Source: Alnus glutinosa
Lineage: Eukaryota > Streptophyta > Magnoliopsida > Fagales > Betulaceae
NCBI RefSeq assembly: GCF_958979055.1
Contig: NC_084889.1
Location: forward strand, 33,857,951 to 33,921,950
Reading direction: 5' to 3'
Length of the DNA stretch: 64,000 bases
Positions 12,446 to 25,179 of the stretch are shown here, in pieces. The position numbers and the translations under genes are program-made. The notes beneath the pieces were generated by a model that was not told where the DNA came from, made no database searches, and was given only the letters and a program-made list of their open reading frames with translations. The stretch's first letter is position 1; every line of letters begins with the position of its first letter.

Positions 12446-15400
12446 AAAGCAAATAAGTTTTACAACCGCTCTTTTTATATTCTCGGACACAGAATTCCCA
12501 TCATACTTTGGTATTGTAATTTCTATTTGAATACATTTTATAGTAGTGTAATTAAGAATAAGGTCGTAGAGAACATTTGATCCGATCAGGATTTTTTCTA
12601 TTTCACATAAGATGATTTATTTTAGAGTAATGTTACGTACTATATTTTTATTCCATTGGACCATTAGCTCTTGATTTTTTTTTTTTTTTTTTAACAATGA
12701 CTAATTTAAAAACTGATGATTAGTAGTACATTAGTTCAGTAGAATAGGATTGAGACGAGGGTGGAATGAAAAAAAAAACTATTTATTCTGGTTTTTGAGA
12801 GAGGGAGCAATAGATTATAGATTGATTGAGGTGGGATTGAAGAAGGTCAATGAGTTAAACATAATTCATGATATTTTCGTTGAGTATTGAAAAGTCAGAA
12901 AGAAAAGAACCTTCCTGCCAAGATAGTGATATTCGATCTCCAATTGTCACGTGAAGTTCTCTTTTTCCATTGAAATGTCTTATTCCATTACCCTTACTTT
13001 GAGGGGACAGCCTAACATATGAACATTAGCCACATCTTTATTGCTAATTTTTTTTTAAAAAAATAATTCAAATTATATTTGGAGCTTTCTGAAATTATTT
13101 AATACTAAATATATATACAATGCTTTCCAATCCATCCATTTAGGTGTGGAAATTATTCTGACTTGAACTTTTAGTAGGAAACATATTAAAAAAAAAAAAA
13201 AAAAAAAAAACTGAATGGAATGAAGATATAATATTCTGTATTTGTCAGAGAATGGATATACATCAAGCAATGATATTGACTCATCTAAAAATAGACATTA
13301 AAGATAAAGTCTAATTTGGTTCGGATATGTAACGGATAAAGTTTTCCTTTAAATTGAGTTGCAATTTTTTTCTTTGACTTTTTATATGAAGTTGATATAT
13401 GTTTAATATACTTGGTTAAAAGAAATTACTCAAGAAAAACTTTTCCAGTTTGTATCTCTAAGATTGGTAGAATTATTCAATACCATTAGAGCATGATGGG
13501 TAACCCAAAGGTTTATTTGTTTAAACAAATTGGAATTTAAATATGAAAAAGAAGGGAATTTACAACTAAATTCTCCACTAAATTAATTGTCTCCCCAGAT
13601 GAAGTAAACAAGGCCAGAAATTTGTATGCTTCCTGTTGGTTGGTCTGCCCATGGCTTGTGGCATCTCCAGACAGCCTCAGACATGTTCTCCAGGGTAGGT
13701 TGGAATTTTGTGCTTCCCTTTCTTTCATGTGTTTCCAATGGGATTAAACTTTAGTCTAAAGAAAAGAATTGGGTCAAAAAAGCCCACAGACTGCTTGGAT
13801 GTTGGTGCACTAAACAAGAAAAGTAGAAAAGTAGAGAAAGCTAGGTCTAAAATAATGTTTGGACAAGTGTTTATTTTAATCCTTCATAATTAAGTTTATC
13901 TCTTTACAAACGAATATATAGATTGCTACTTCAATTACAATCAAATTTAATTGAGTAATGTTAGGTGTTGAGTCAATCGACCCGATACGCAGCCTACCAA
14001 TCAATCGGTCCGAAAGCAATTACATGGTACCACATTGAATCCTTTTCTTTGGTTAACACTAGGATACTACAACTTTTACTGTAAAAGTTATTTATATATT
14101 AATGTGACAATTCGTAAGTAATGAAATAATTAAGCACAAACTATGACTTATTAATTTTTTTAAAATTATTTTATAAATTGTGGATTATCACGTCAGTTTA
14201 TAAATGATCTTGTAGTAAAAGGTATAGTATTTCGAACATTTTTTAATTTAATTATTTAATAACTGTTCTGATAATTGACACATAAACTTATAAAGTGACG
14301 TGACACTCCTTGGGGCACTGCAAAGTTAACCATAATAAAATTTAATTATTTAATAGATGACGTAACAAATATTTTGTTGGCCGATTAATAGGTTGGGAGG
14401 GGGAAAAGAAAGTGGAATTGTTGTTAGAAAAAGATAGAATTGTGAGCATCAAATCATCAAGAGAAGGGTCAACCTTCGACACCATATCAATCGGCAGAGC
14501 TACAAACCATGGATGTCATGGAAATAATGTAGGAAACAATAAATATTTAAATGGTAGAAAAAAACAATAAAAAAATATAACTTTTATTAGTGATTTTAAA
14601 TAAAAATTTAGTGTATGAATTGTGAATGCTCTTAAAGCTTTGTTCTTCTCCCTTTAGTTTGTTTATTTTCAAAGTAAAAACATTAAAACACTTTATTTGA
14701 TATGAAAACACTTTTTTCAAAAAACAAAAAAAAAAAAAAACAAAATCCAAAACACATTAGCAAATGAAACCAAAGTACTTTTCTCTTGAAAGAAATCGAT
14801 TCATTCTATTAAATAGATATTTATTTAAAATATGTGATTTTCTTAATAAAAATTGTGATTCTTACGTGCATTTTTAAAAATATATATAAAATTTCAGTTT
14901 AATAAAAGATATAGAAGAAAACATTGTCTTGTACAAAATATGAACTTAGGATGGATTTGGTATGTGCACTATCCCCCCTATATTGGCAAAAGAATGCAAT
15001 AATAGATGGGGCATTGAGTGTATGACACGTTGTTGAAACTTCAAAGAATAATTAAAATAGCTTAGAAAAAAAAAAGGAATAATTAAAATCTAAATTTCAA
15101 ATTCTCACCATTTAATATTGTAATTCTAGAAGTTTGGACCACTCCTAACAGCCGCCCAGTTATCATATTTTCAAGCAGCCAGAGTATTCATGGAAAGTCT
15201 CTTATTTTGCCTCAAAGAAATATGCTCCAATTAAAGTAGGGGTGGCAAATTGAGTTACGGATCAGGTTGACTGTATGAGTCTACATGAACGCAACCTATT
15301 TAATTAATCGTACAAAACTCTTCAATCCTAACACAACACGTTTAATTAAGCACGTTTAATTAAGCAGGTGACATGATACAACTCGCATAAATCATTTAAT

Positions 15401-15463
15401 ACACACTGTTCATAGTATTTGATCTGACTGGACTGAAACTGGAAAACAATCATAGAGAAAGCT
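12446..15463. other. Intergenic region, no gene recognised
   Basis: AT-rich DNA without a supportable coding region. Short frames at 13.1 to 13.9 kb and 14.55 kb are low-complexity. A repeat beginning TAGGGGTGGCAAA at about 15236 resembles the end of an interspersed family whose opposite end (TTGCCACCCC) is seen in the chitinase intron near 24083. The stretch nearest 15463 probably includes the 3' UTR of the phosphoesterase gene. Confidence 0.5.
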
Positions 15464-18400
15464 CTAGTTGCCACTTTTAAATAAAACAAGCTCTTCTTTT
15501 AACGTGGTCTTATCTCCAACAACTGAAACCCAAGTTTCTGCAATTTTATCCACTCTTCCATCCAAAATTTCTACTGTAGTGAAGGCTCGCATTGTGCCAC
15601 TAGACTCTGGTGGTGCTGAAAGAGGAGTTTCAATATTCATGAAGCTTCTGTCGCCAGTGTCTTGTTCATCAATCAATCTTTTAACCCTAGGAACAATGGC
15701 CCCATTCAAGTATACAGTGTTGTCAGCCCCAACCACAATCATTTTCCGAAGGCCATTTCTATATGCCAGCTCTTTATGCATGTGACCAAAGACAACCATT
15801 GGGATACAGATCTTGCCGGTCTCTTTGAGGAGGGATATAGCTTGTGCCAGATCTGTACCATTAGATACAATTGCAAGGTAAAGACATTATTTTATCTTAC
15901 AAGAGATGAATAAAATGCAATAATCAACCTCATTAGGTTTGAAGGGTCATAAAGTACAGCAAGCCAAAAGGCAAAGCAGGATAGTCAAGTAAATGTAGTG
16001 TGCAGTGCAGAACACCAAAACCTTTTTGATAAGTCAAAAGCCTTTACAGTGAAAGGGCCACCATCCAGGCTTCAATGACACCAAAAACAAGTTGAAAACT
16101 AGTAAAATTACCAGGATCACCATGGTCACCTCCCCCCAAAACCCAATCTTTCCCACATATGTCATCCAAATTAGAACCAAGACCTGCCCAGAAATTTTCT
16201 TTTAGGTAATATTGACAAAATTGTCCCAGATAGCTGAACTAAATTTGATTTTGGCAGACTGGTACACCTGTAGGTCCATTATGTGCAAGAAATATAACCA
16301 AATGACCCTCTGGTGTGCCCAAAGCAGCTTTATAGATTCTCTTAGCACTTCCATCCATGTCCTCAACTCCAAATCTAAGAGAAAATTCCAAATTAGTAGG
16401 TTGTAATGTAAGTTAGAATGACAACGAAGAACAAGAGTGAGACTCCAGATTTTAATATCTCATCTGCATGGTAAAAAGAAGCTGTTTCACTCCAGATTTT
16501 AATATCTCATCTGCAGACTCCAGATTTAACCTATTTCTTTGAAGTTAACCAACACAGCCTTGTAAGATGCAATCAGAAACGTTAATAACTTTGACATTTG
16601 AAAGTGGAAATAAAACTCCAATTTCAGAAAACGTTGCTGCAATACAAGACATACCTTGCAGACAGAAGCCTTTTCCGAAACAACTTCTCTCCTCCACAAG
16701 AAAAAGGCCGTCCACCCACAACACTTAGTTTTATCAGAGGAAAGTCTAAACGCCGATAAGCTACATGTTCCTCACCGAGACTGATTGGTTGAAAAAAGTA
16801 TTTTCAGTTTGAATACAATTCTTAAATGATTCAAACATAAATCGTAACCTTCTAAGAAAATAATCGATCGGTTTATTCTTTCATCAGAATTTCTAGCAAT
16901 GCTCTGAAGTTTACTATGCCCTATTTGCATTTTCCCATAACTGGCATGTTTTTGTAAGCAATGGCCTTTCCAAACAGTTTACAAATCTTATCAGGAACTT
17001 CTCAAGCAGCTAAGAAGATCCCCCAGTCAATGTACGATATCCCTTTCTCCAATCATATTTCACCTTTTTACACAAATTAGTGTTTTCAGAAGGTCCTCCA
17101 AAATTGTTTTAATAGTACAGCAATAGTAGTTGGAAAAATGGTCTGCTGAGTACAGCAATGGGGATTTCTGGTAAGAACTAATGGCCCAAGACTTGGGGCC
17201 ATATTTAAGGGATGACATCCATTTGGCTTGGTTATTGGCACATTTGGCAATTCAAGAGTAATCAACTATCTACAGTAAAGTCAATGTGTTGGTCAATACA
17301 GGCAAATAATCTTCAATACTTGGTGAGCAGAACTTGCCCTCCAAAATGTGAATCCAAGGCTTTTGGTATTAGCCTGTCCCTTCACGGGATAGATTTTATC
17401 ATACATTGTTAGGAAATGAAAAACACGAAAATAAAAAGAAAAAGAAAAGAGGAAAAGATGAAGATGAAATTGCCGACCATGTCATGATAATAAGGCTTCT
17501 AAAATTCTCACAAGTATGAAAACACAGGTTATAATTGGGATATCAAGCTAATTGAATAATAAAAAAGAGAGACAGTATATAAGATACGTGAAGGACTTTT
17601 CAGAATTTTTGACAATCTTAGAAATAGAATAATCTCACCACTCAAGCTGAAGTTGCACTCTGTCCTTCCTCCTGGTATTCAAATCAAGGACTTAATTAGC
17701 CGATTATTAGGGAATCTACATTAGAACTTACTTTCACTTATCAAACATGTAGCTAACAACTTTAAATGTGTATGGCATATGTGCAGAGAGAGAGAGAGAG
17801 AGAGCAGTTCGAATGGCTACCACTTGGATCAAAGTTCCAAACTAAATCATTTTAAAAATTGTGGCAACAACGTAATCAAGCTATTAAAGTGAACAAAATT
17901 TAAGAGTAAGGAAGCCCTCTAATATGCATATCATTGATATTGAAACATACCAACACACTAGTTCTACCCAAGAAGGGAATTACTTTTTTGATTACCAGGG
18001 AATAGAATATAAACTTACTTGCCAGAAAACTGTTGAGTAAACCAGGAATCATGGTTTCCCAATATAACTGCTTTAGCAAATTCAAGACTTGAAATGCTTT
18101 GGACAAGTTCAACATTCTCATTACCAAAATCACCTGAACAAAATCCCGGGAAAAGAAGCCAAAACCAAAGCAAAACAAAAGAAAGGTTTAGGTATTAAAT
18201 CAATAAGTAAGAATAGATCTTACCACCTATCTTGCCCAGATACAAATACAAGGTACAAACTTGGCATTACATGGACGCACTCAGTGCGGGTTAAGTGCGC
18301 AAAATTTATTTGATCAAATGTATGGATAAGTCTAGAGTTTGTCAGACATATAGAAGTGTCACGAATGCTGGTGTCTAACATTGACACAGCTATTCCATAT

Positions 18401-19186
18401 ACATTTCCAGGCCACTTAGGTTACTGGTTGAGCAGGCTAAAGCAGGCTAAAGGCACTTAAAGATATAAAAGAATGCAAGGTAGGTGAACAGCGAGGGAGG
18501 ATGGAACCTGCCTGTAAACAGCACCAAATCTGGCTGCATTTCACCATAAACCCGTATTAAATGAGATAAACACAATTTTTTATCACATAAAGCTAAAACA
18601 ACATATATAAAGGAAGAAAAAAGAAGAAGCAAAAAACAATTGGCAGCAATTAGAACAAATTTCATCTTTTGGGTGCAGTTAGAAGTTAACATAACTCACT
18701 TTACTTAATTACCAATCAAAATTTCTGCCTATGTATTTAATTACGCATGAAATTGTTATATCATAACCATAATACCAAAGCTATGAGCTTCAATCTATTA
18801 CAAATCCCAAAACTTAACATTATGCTATTCTTAAATTTTTTCCTATTTAAATTCTGAATACAATTTTTAGGTCCAACAAAAATCAAAGATCAAAGAGAGA
18901 AAATTACCTGCAGAAACTGAAGTGCCTTTGTATCTTCTTGAAAATTCCAATCATCGTGCTTCAAAAACCATAACATAATTGTCAACAATGAAACAAGTAT
19001 CATCATTTTCAGATAAGAACAAATGCAAGAGAGAGAGAGAGAGAGACTCACGACGTCGCCGACGACTGCAATTCGAACGGAGGCAGCCATGGAAGAGCTA
19101 GTGGAGTTGTTGGGCTTGAACGAAGCGGAGGGAGACGAACCGGAGAGACAGCAGAGAGTGGGCGCGTGCACTGAGAAGCTTAACAT
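15464..19186 (-). CDS. Calcineurin-like metallophosphoesterase, plastid-type (9 exons, 349 aa)
   Basis: A dinuclear-metal phosphoesterase. Coding exons on the minus strand are 19052-19186, 18908-18958, 18512-18533, 18019-18133, 17639-17671, 16655-16780, 16268-16374, 16112-16183 and 15464-15852, totalling 1050 nt in consistent phase. The metallophosphatase motifs appear in order: GDVHDDW (residues 43-49), TGDFG (69-73), GNHD (95-98), LAHNG, and GHMH (243-246). The first roughly 35 residues are rich in Ser and Thr, poor in acidic residues and precede a conserved core, so a chloroplast or mitochondrial transit peptide is likely. The protein resembles an uncharacterised clade shared by plants and cyanobacteria; the substrate is unknown. 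Intron 3 appears to start with GC rather than GT. A second ATG at codon 33 (MAAS) could give a form without the leader. Confidence 0.9.
17785..17805. repeat. (GA)n microsatellite in phosphoesterase intron
   Basis: About ten GA units lie in the intron between coding exons 4 and 5 of the phosphoesterase gene. A similar GA run at 19029-19046 sits immediately inside the first intron's donor end. Confidence 0.8.
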
Positions 19187-19672
19187 AGGGGGCTTCTTTC
19201 TCTCTGACTGATTCTGCTAGTCATCCGATACGGCTGAAACTAGAGTACTTCATTAAAATCGTAGGACTAGGACCGACACGTAAATCAGATTTTTTTTTTG
19301 TTCATTTTTATATTTATTACCTTTAGATTTTAGATTTTAGATTTTTTATGTCAATTGTGTTCATTATATAGTATATTAAAATTATAAAATATATACTATT
19401 CAATAAAAAATAATAATTTAAATTTAAAAAACGTTGTCGTGAAATTGTTTAAGATCTTGAATGCATTAATAATGCTTTCAACTCTCCATACCTATCTTTT
19501 AAGTTGGTTTCTGCTTGGTCCAATTTTAATTGGAATTAAATTGGTTGGAATTAAGACATATGTCACTTGCATTTTGTTATAGGACAAATATCCTAATTTC
19601 AATATATTCAATTCTAAGTGAAACTCATCCCAGCCACCTCTCTATCTATCTATATATGGAAAATGTTAGATT

Positions 19673-19785
19673 TACAACACCAATACAACAACTGTACAAC
19701 AATCCCTCACTTGAGGGTGGGTCCTACATATTGGGGCCCACCCTCATGTGAGGGGTTGTTGTACAGTTGTTGTATTGGTGTTGTA
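19673..19785. mobile_element. Near-perfect 113-bp foldback element
   Basis: A left arm starting TACAACACCAATACAACAAC is the reverse complement of the right arm with only about two mismatches over roughly 48 bp, leaving a loop of about 16 nt. The whole unit is one hairpin, as in foldback-type MITEs. If transcribed, it would give a long, almost perfect double-stranded RNA. It lies about 490 bp upstream of the phosphoesterase start codon and 2.5 kb upstream of the chitinase. Confidence 0.85.
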
Positions 19786-19803
19786 CAAGAATCAAATCCC
19801 ATC

Positions 19804-19837
<34 letters not shown>
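19804..19837. repeat. Compound (TA)n(TG)n microsatellite
   Basis: About eight TA units are followed directly by about eight TG units. Confidence 0.9.
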
Positions 19838-21965
19838 ATAAGGGCATTTATGAAATAATATATTATGTCTCATTGACTAAATAAAAGATATTTAGGGATT
19901 TGGATTCTTGCTCATAAAACAAGAATCCCTAATTTAAGGGAATTATATCCCATTATGTTAGGTTTTCTATTAAGAAAGAAATAATGGAATTATTTATCCC
20001 ATTAGGTTTAATAATATTTATTTATTGTTTCCCGTATTTTATATTCAGCTTTGTAACCCTATAAATAGGGAATTTGAGAAATAAAATAATAAGCAGAAAG
20101 TTAATATTAAACATAATGTTTGGAAAGATCTAAGGTCCCTTTAATGACTTTAAAGGTTTAAGTTCCCTCTACGAATCTAATTTATCCCGTTACAAACTTA
20201 GGTTCATAACATATATTGTGTTGATTGTCAACTTAGATCCAAGTTGGATCCAACTTAAAAATTCAAGCTTTGAAGTTGGAAACAATAATCTTCATGACCA
20301 AAAAAAAAATAAAAAAATAAAATTGAATAACATGGGCAATACATGGTAGTCTTAAAATAATTGAAAATGTTGGACTTACAATTCTTTTACGATTTTTAAT
20401 TTTGACATGTGTCAGCATGTGACTATGGATTGATTTTTTATTCAGTGACTGTCATAACTATAATCACATGTTAGCACAATCCTTATTTTTCATTTTTTAT
20501 ATCACATCAATTATCTTTTAATAACTCTTTTCACTTTTCCATACAAAAGATTCAAAATTATGAAGGAAGATAGAGGAAGCAGCCTATCAATTGGGCGCAG
20601 TAAAGTCTCAAGCTAGGTTCTATACTAGTATATCAATGTATAGTGCCTCCTCCCTATTGACCAGTACTCAACCGGTTCATCACCGACTTAGCATCTATAA
20701 AATAATATTCCACACATATATAGATTAATTAGCTTCTGCCCACAAAGGTGCTCATCAATATATAGCAGTTGACTAATGCATGAAGTTGCTGTCATGGCAT
20801 CTACTATTACTAGTGCCAATATAATTAACAATCAGATCGAAATTCAGAATAATATCCAAGTTATCGCATGCACCAACTTGGAGAAGGGACCATAGCCCGG
20901 CCTGATCTATCTCTAAGAAATTCAAAATAAGTCTGCACAATCACACATGATGTGGTGCTTGTTCTTCTGATACTAATTGTAAATTAAGGCCTTAACTATT
21001 GAGAATATAGTAAGTCAATTGCATCAAAGTTAAGCCTAGTTTATAATTAATTTCACTTTGATAGATGCTTATACAGTTACCTTTATTGATCACCTAATAT
21101 TCTGAGGATGGATGAAGATCTAGTTAGAGCATATCTTAACTCAAAATCCTGATAAGGAAAGCAAAATTGATCGTTACCGACAGATGAATGGGTTATAATT
21201 TGTGTTCATGTATTGAGCTCGAATTGTGTCAAAACAAAAGTATAAGATTATATAGGTTAACTCTAATTCGACCCATTTAAGTAATAAACTTGTCAGACTT
21301 CTTAATCCTAACTTACTAATTTTGTGATGGGTTTACGAGTCATATAAAAAATTGTTAGCCTTTATGTCGCGTGTCGAGTTCAAGTGATCATATCGAAAAT
21401 GAGAATAAGCTAGAGTAATTATATAAGTCAACAATGACCCGAATCATTTAATTAAATTGGTTAAACTTATCAATTCTAATTAACCTACTAATTTTGTATT
21501 GAATTCATACAGAGTTTTCAGTAAAAGTCGCCCGCCCGGAGGCTTTGAGCTAGCTCATATATATCCGGGTTTCATTTGGTTTCAAGTCCAAATGAGATTA
21601 GACCCATTAAAATTAAGGCACGTGTCTGATAACCAAACACAAAGACATCTGTCTCAATCTCAACGTCCCATTCTAGCTAGCTGAACTGACCCAAGCAGAA
21701 TCCGATCATATCCAATTAATATTTGGTCCATCTTCTTTTCTTTGGATAATTTTAAGCAGGCAATTTAGACCAAAGCTGTGGTAATAGACTACTGCTTCCG
21801 TAATTTATGCTAAAGCTAGCTATACGATAATATATATATATATATAACTCTTTTGATTTTTTTGACCTCGATCTAATTAAATGATAATAAATTAAACTCC
21901 TTCAAAAGTCTTCAATGAGGCAGTCAATGGCTTCAAAAGTTCAAACGCACGATCAATGATACACC

Positions 21966-22107
21966 AGGGGACGGGAACCGTCCCTAGCCACCCATTTTTT
22001 ATTAAGAAGGTAAATTTTAATTAAAAAGTTGTTTTTAGTGTCACATTAGAAATATTTTTTTTTTATTAAAATTTACTTTTTTAATAAAAAGTGAGTGCCC
22101 GTCCTCT
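21966..22107. repeat. G/C-ended AT-rich repeat, family member 2 (chitinase promoter)
   Basis: It begins with the palindrome GGGGACGGGAACCGTCCC and ends near GTGCCCGTCCTC, with an AT-rich core containing GTCACATTAGAA. The core matches the repeat at about 2115-2253. It lies about 190-330 bp upstream of the chitinase start codon, where it could add or disrupt regulatory sites. Confidence 0.5.
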
Positions 22108-22233
22108 ACAAATTATTTTCCCAATCGCACTATCTTATACGTAATTTTTGTTCTTAATACATTGTTCTATTCAAGAAAAAAAATCAGATAATTAACTCCA
22201 AATCAGAAAAAAGAAAAAGAAAAAAAGAAGAAG

Positions 22234-22243
22234 CTATATATAC
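22234..22243 (+). promoter_or_regulatory. Putative TATA box of the chitinase gene
   Basis: The sequence CTATATATAC lies 50-59 bp upstream of the chitinase ATG at 22293. This spacing would place transcription initiation about 20-30 bp before the start codon. The same promoter-proximal block recurs upstream of the truncated chitinase copy at 27.6 kb, but with the TATA string altered. Confidence 0.55.
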
Positions 22244-22292
22244 GTATGCTCTCCAAGCTCAAAGGAATATCTCACTGCCTACGTCCCTTGCA

Positions 22293-25179
22293 ATGGCTTC
22301 GAAAAGACTTGCATATGTACTTTCAGCCATCCTTTTCCTTCTCCAACTCCACTTCTCTGCCGGGCAGACGACTGTCGTGAAAGCCGCATACTGGTTTTCC
22401 GGCAGTGGATTGACAGTTTCCGGCATAGATTCCACCCTTTTCACCCATCTCTTTTGTGCTTTTGCCGATCTCAACCCCACCACCTACAAAGTCACCATTT
22501 CTTCCTCAAACTTGCCTCAATTCTCAACCTTCACCCAAATCGTTCAACAAAAGAACCCTTCAGTCAAAACCCTTTTATCTATCGGCGGAGGAAACTCTAG
22601 TCCTTCATCCTTTGCTTCAATGGCCAGCCAAAACAGTAGCCGTAAATCATTCATAGATTCCTCCATACAGCTGGCTAGGAATTACAGCTTCCATGGCCTC
22701 GACCTCGACTGGGAGTACCCCTCCTCGGCCACGGAAATGACCAACCTCGGCTTACTCCTCACCGAATGGCGAGCAGCCATCGCCAAGGACTCCACTACCA
22801 CCGGCAAGACAGCGTTGCTTCTATCCGCAGCATTCTTTTACAATTCAAACTATTACACGGTGAATTATCCCTTTCAGGCCATATCAAAAAGCATGGACTG
22901 GATCAACCTAATGGCCTATGACTTCTATGGCCCCGGCTGGTCACCCAATGTGACTGGACCGCCTGCCGCACTGTACAATCCGACAAGCCAAGTCAGCGGC
23001 GATACCGGCATCAGAAATTGGATTCAGGCAGGCGTGGCAGCCAAGAAATTAGTCCTCGGCTTTCCGTTTTACGGCTATGCATGGCGTCTAGTAAATGCAA
23101 ATAACCACCGAATATTTTCTCCGGCTAATGGGGCGGCTATATCCTCAGACGGGTCCATAACTTATAGCGGAATCAAGGATTTCATAACCCAGAATAGCGC
23201 CACGGCAGTGTTCAATTCAACGATTGTTACAGACTATTGCTATTCCGGGACGACGTGGATTGGTTATGATGATACGACCAGTATCTCTACTAAGGTTACA
23301 TACGCTAAGGGAAAGGGATTGCTCGGTTACTTTGCATGGCATGTGGGCGCTGACAAAAATTTCACTCTTTCTCGGAATGGTAAGTACGGTGGAATTTTTA
23401 TTTATTTATTTTTTTCTAAGTTAAGTACTAAGAATTGATCAATCATTTATATCTATTCCAACTCATGCATTTAAAATTTCCCAAGCCCCAATAGAAATCT
23501 TGCTGATTTTCCATTTTTGTGATAGATGTGTCTATTCCTATGTTACAAATAGGAGCATCAAATTTGACATAACATTACACGAAATTAGAGAGTTAGAGTA
23601 TATAATAAAATAAGATTCGGGTAAAAACAGGCCGGCTTGGTTAGAAATGATTAATAAACGGGTTAAATTTGTGTCAACTTGCTTAACTCGTATAACTCGA
23701 ATAATTAAATTACATTTTTAATTATAGTTATAGATATTGATTATCAAATTGATTTTGTCATAAATCTAGTTCTAAGTGTGTATATTATATTTATGTTTAT
23801 AAAATATGAAATCGTGTTAATCAAAGTCATATCAAATATTTGTGTTAACCCAACCCATTTATATTAAGTTGGTTGAAACGGGTTATGTTCATGTCAACCC
23901 AATACAATATGTTTATTAAACGAGTTATGCTAGTTATGTCATATTATCGATTTAGTTAAACAGGTCGTGTCGAGATTGAGGGGCTTGACATGATTAATAA
24001 AATGATTCGTGTTTGTGTCAACCATATATATGATGGTATGTCTATAATTCGACAAGATACAAATTCGACGCATAAACCCAAATTGCCACCCCAAGACTTA
24101 TAAAGGCTTGTTAGCTAGGTTGTGAGTTGAAACCAATGCGGAAAGAAGCCCTACCATGTCAATTGTAATAATTGTTTTGTTATTTGATGCCAAGTTTTGG
24201 GTTTTATTAGTCTATGGTCAAACGTTTAGTATAATGATTAAACCCATGAAATTGAATAACTATTCTTATGGAATAGATAGCTAGTCCATAGTTTGGTAAG
24301 ACTTTATCCTTAGACTAACCATTCCTATCAGAATGATTATTCCTTAAATTGAGAAATAGTCATTCGAGTAAAAGCATGCGTGTTGTCATCAAACTGAGAG
24401 GAATACTATTTCTTTATGAATGAATTATATTTTTCCAAAAAAACCCACACTTTTTTTTTGAATCCGCCGCCGACTGCTGGAGTTCCACCATCTTAACAAA
24501 ATAGAGCCTCAATTTTTATTTTTAAAAAAATGTTGATATTTTAGTAATTTTGGTTTAATTCCAGTAAGAGTATATGTATTGTCACCAAATTGAGAAATAA
24601 GAATAGTTATTTTCATTTCATATTCTTCTATTCCTAGAAATAACTATTTATTTTCCTGATAAAATAATAATTTCGCGTATTATCAGTTTATTGAGAATAG
24701 CTAGAAGCATAAATTGAGAGAATAATTTTCTATATTTCATAATTACTATCTGAAAGTTGTGTTATCCTGTGTAATTGTGTAAACACTGTGTGCTTATACT
24801 TCTCTATGGTCATTTATTTATATAGACTTCAAATTACTTAGAAAAATAGTACTAATTAAAAGGCATTTTAGAATCCTTGTAGAAGTAGGATTACCGCACT
24901 GTTTGAATTTTGTTTGTCTGCATTAATTTGCTTATAGCATGCATGGCAGTGATAAAGTTCTTGTTATCTGCATGTGCTCATAGCATGGCATTAATTGTTT
25001 GAATTTTTTGTTGTACGTCTCCATGTTCTTTCTTTTTGGGTAAATACATGCATGCATGTGGTCGATCTCATATATGGCATCTTTGATTGTTGCTATTCCT
25101 ACTTGGATTTGTGGTCTTCATTCCAACTTCTAACCTATATTTTCTTTATGTTGTTGCAGCCTCAATTACATGGGGATGA
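22293..25179 (+). CDS. Class V chitinase, GH18 family (2 exons, 369 aa)
   Basis: A secreted glycoside hydrolase of family 18 acting on chitin or related beta-1,4-GlcNAc oligomers, usually linked to defence against fungi. Residues 1-24 form a signal peptide (hydrophobic core LSAILFLLQL, probable cleavage after SAG). SIGGG (96-100) and the active-site motif HGLDLDWE (134-141) are present, giving the catalytic DxDxE with acid Glu141. MAYDFYG (207-213) supplies the usual substrate-binding Tyr and Asp. Exon 1 is 22293-23379. A GTAAGT donor and an acceptor ending TTGTTGCAG join it to exon 2 (25160-25179), which encodes the ending ASITWG and stop, typical of class V chitinases. The 1780-bp intron carries a TTGCCACCCC-ended repeat. 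A chitinase-like lectin or Nod-factor hydrolase role cannot be excluded. The position four residues before the first Asp of DxDxE, often Asp in microbial GH18, is not needed for the DxDxE motif. Confidence 0.94.
23620..24092. repeat. Interspersed repeat in chitinase intron
   Basis: This block is rich in degenerate GGGTT/AACCC-type strings such as CAACCCATTT and ends with AAATTGCCACCCC. That ending is the reverse complement of the TAGGGGTGGCAAA motif seen near 15236, which is typical of the ends of a common plant non-autonomous DNA element. The left boundary is uncertain. Confidence 0.45.

Larger units (their letters stand above)
19187..22230. other. Intergenic region between divergent genes
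   Basis: This separates the minus-strand phosphoesterase gene from the plus-strand chitinase gene. The left end should contain the phosphoesterase promoter. It includes the foldback at 19673-19785, a TA/TG microsatellite at 19804-19837, an LTR-like AT-rich stretch at about 19890-20125 with a CTATAAATAGGG box near 20060, and a G/C-ended repeat in the chitinase promoter. No gene recognised. Confidence 0.5.

Noticed and set aside
15468..15913. Plus-strand frames of 105 and 83 aa
   Set aside because: They are antisense to the last exon of the phosphoesterase, which carries the conserved GHMH motif.
22259..22483. Minus-strand 74-aa frame over the chitinase start
   Set aside because: It is the shadow of the signal-peptide region of the chitinase on the opposite strand.
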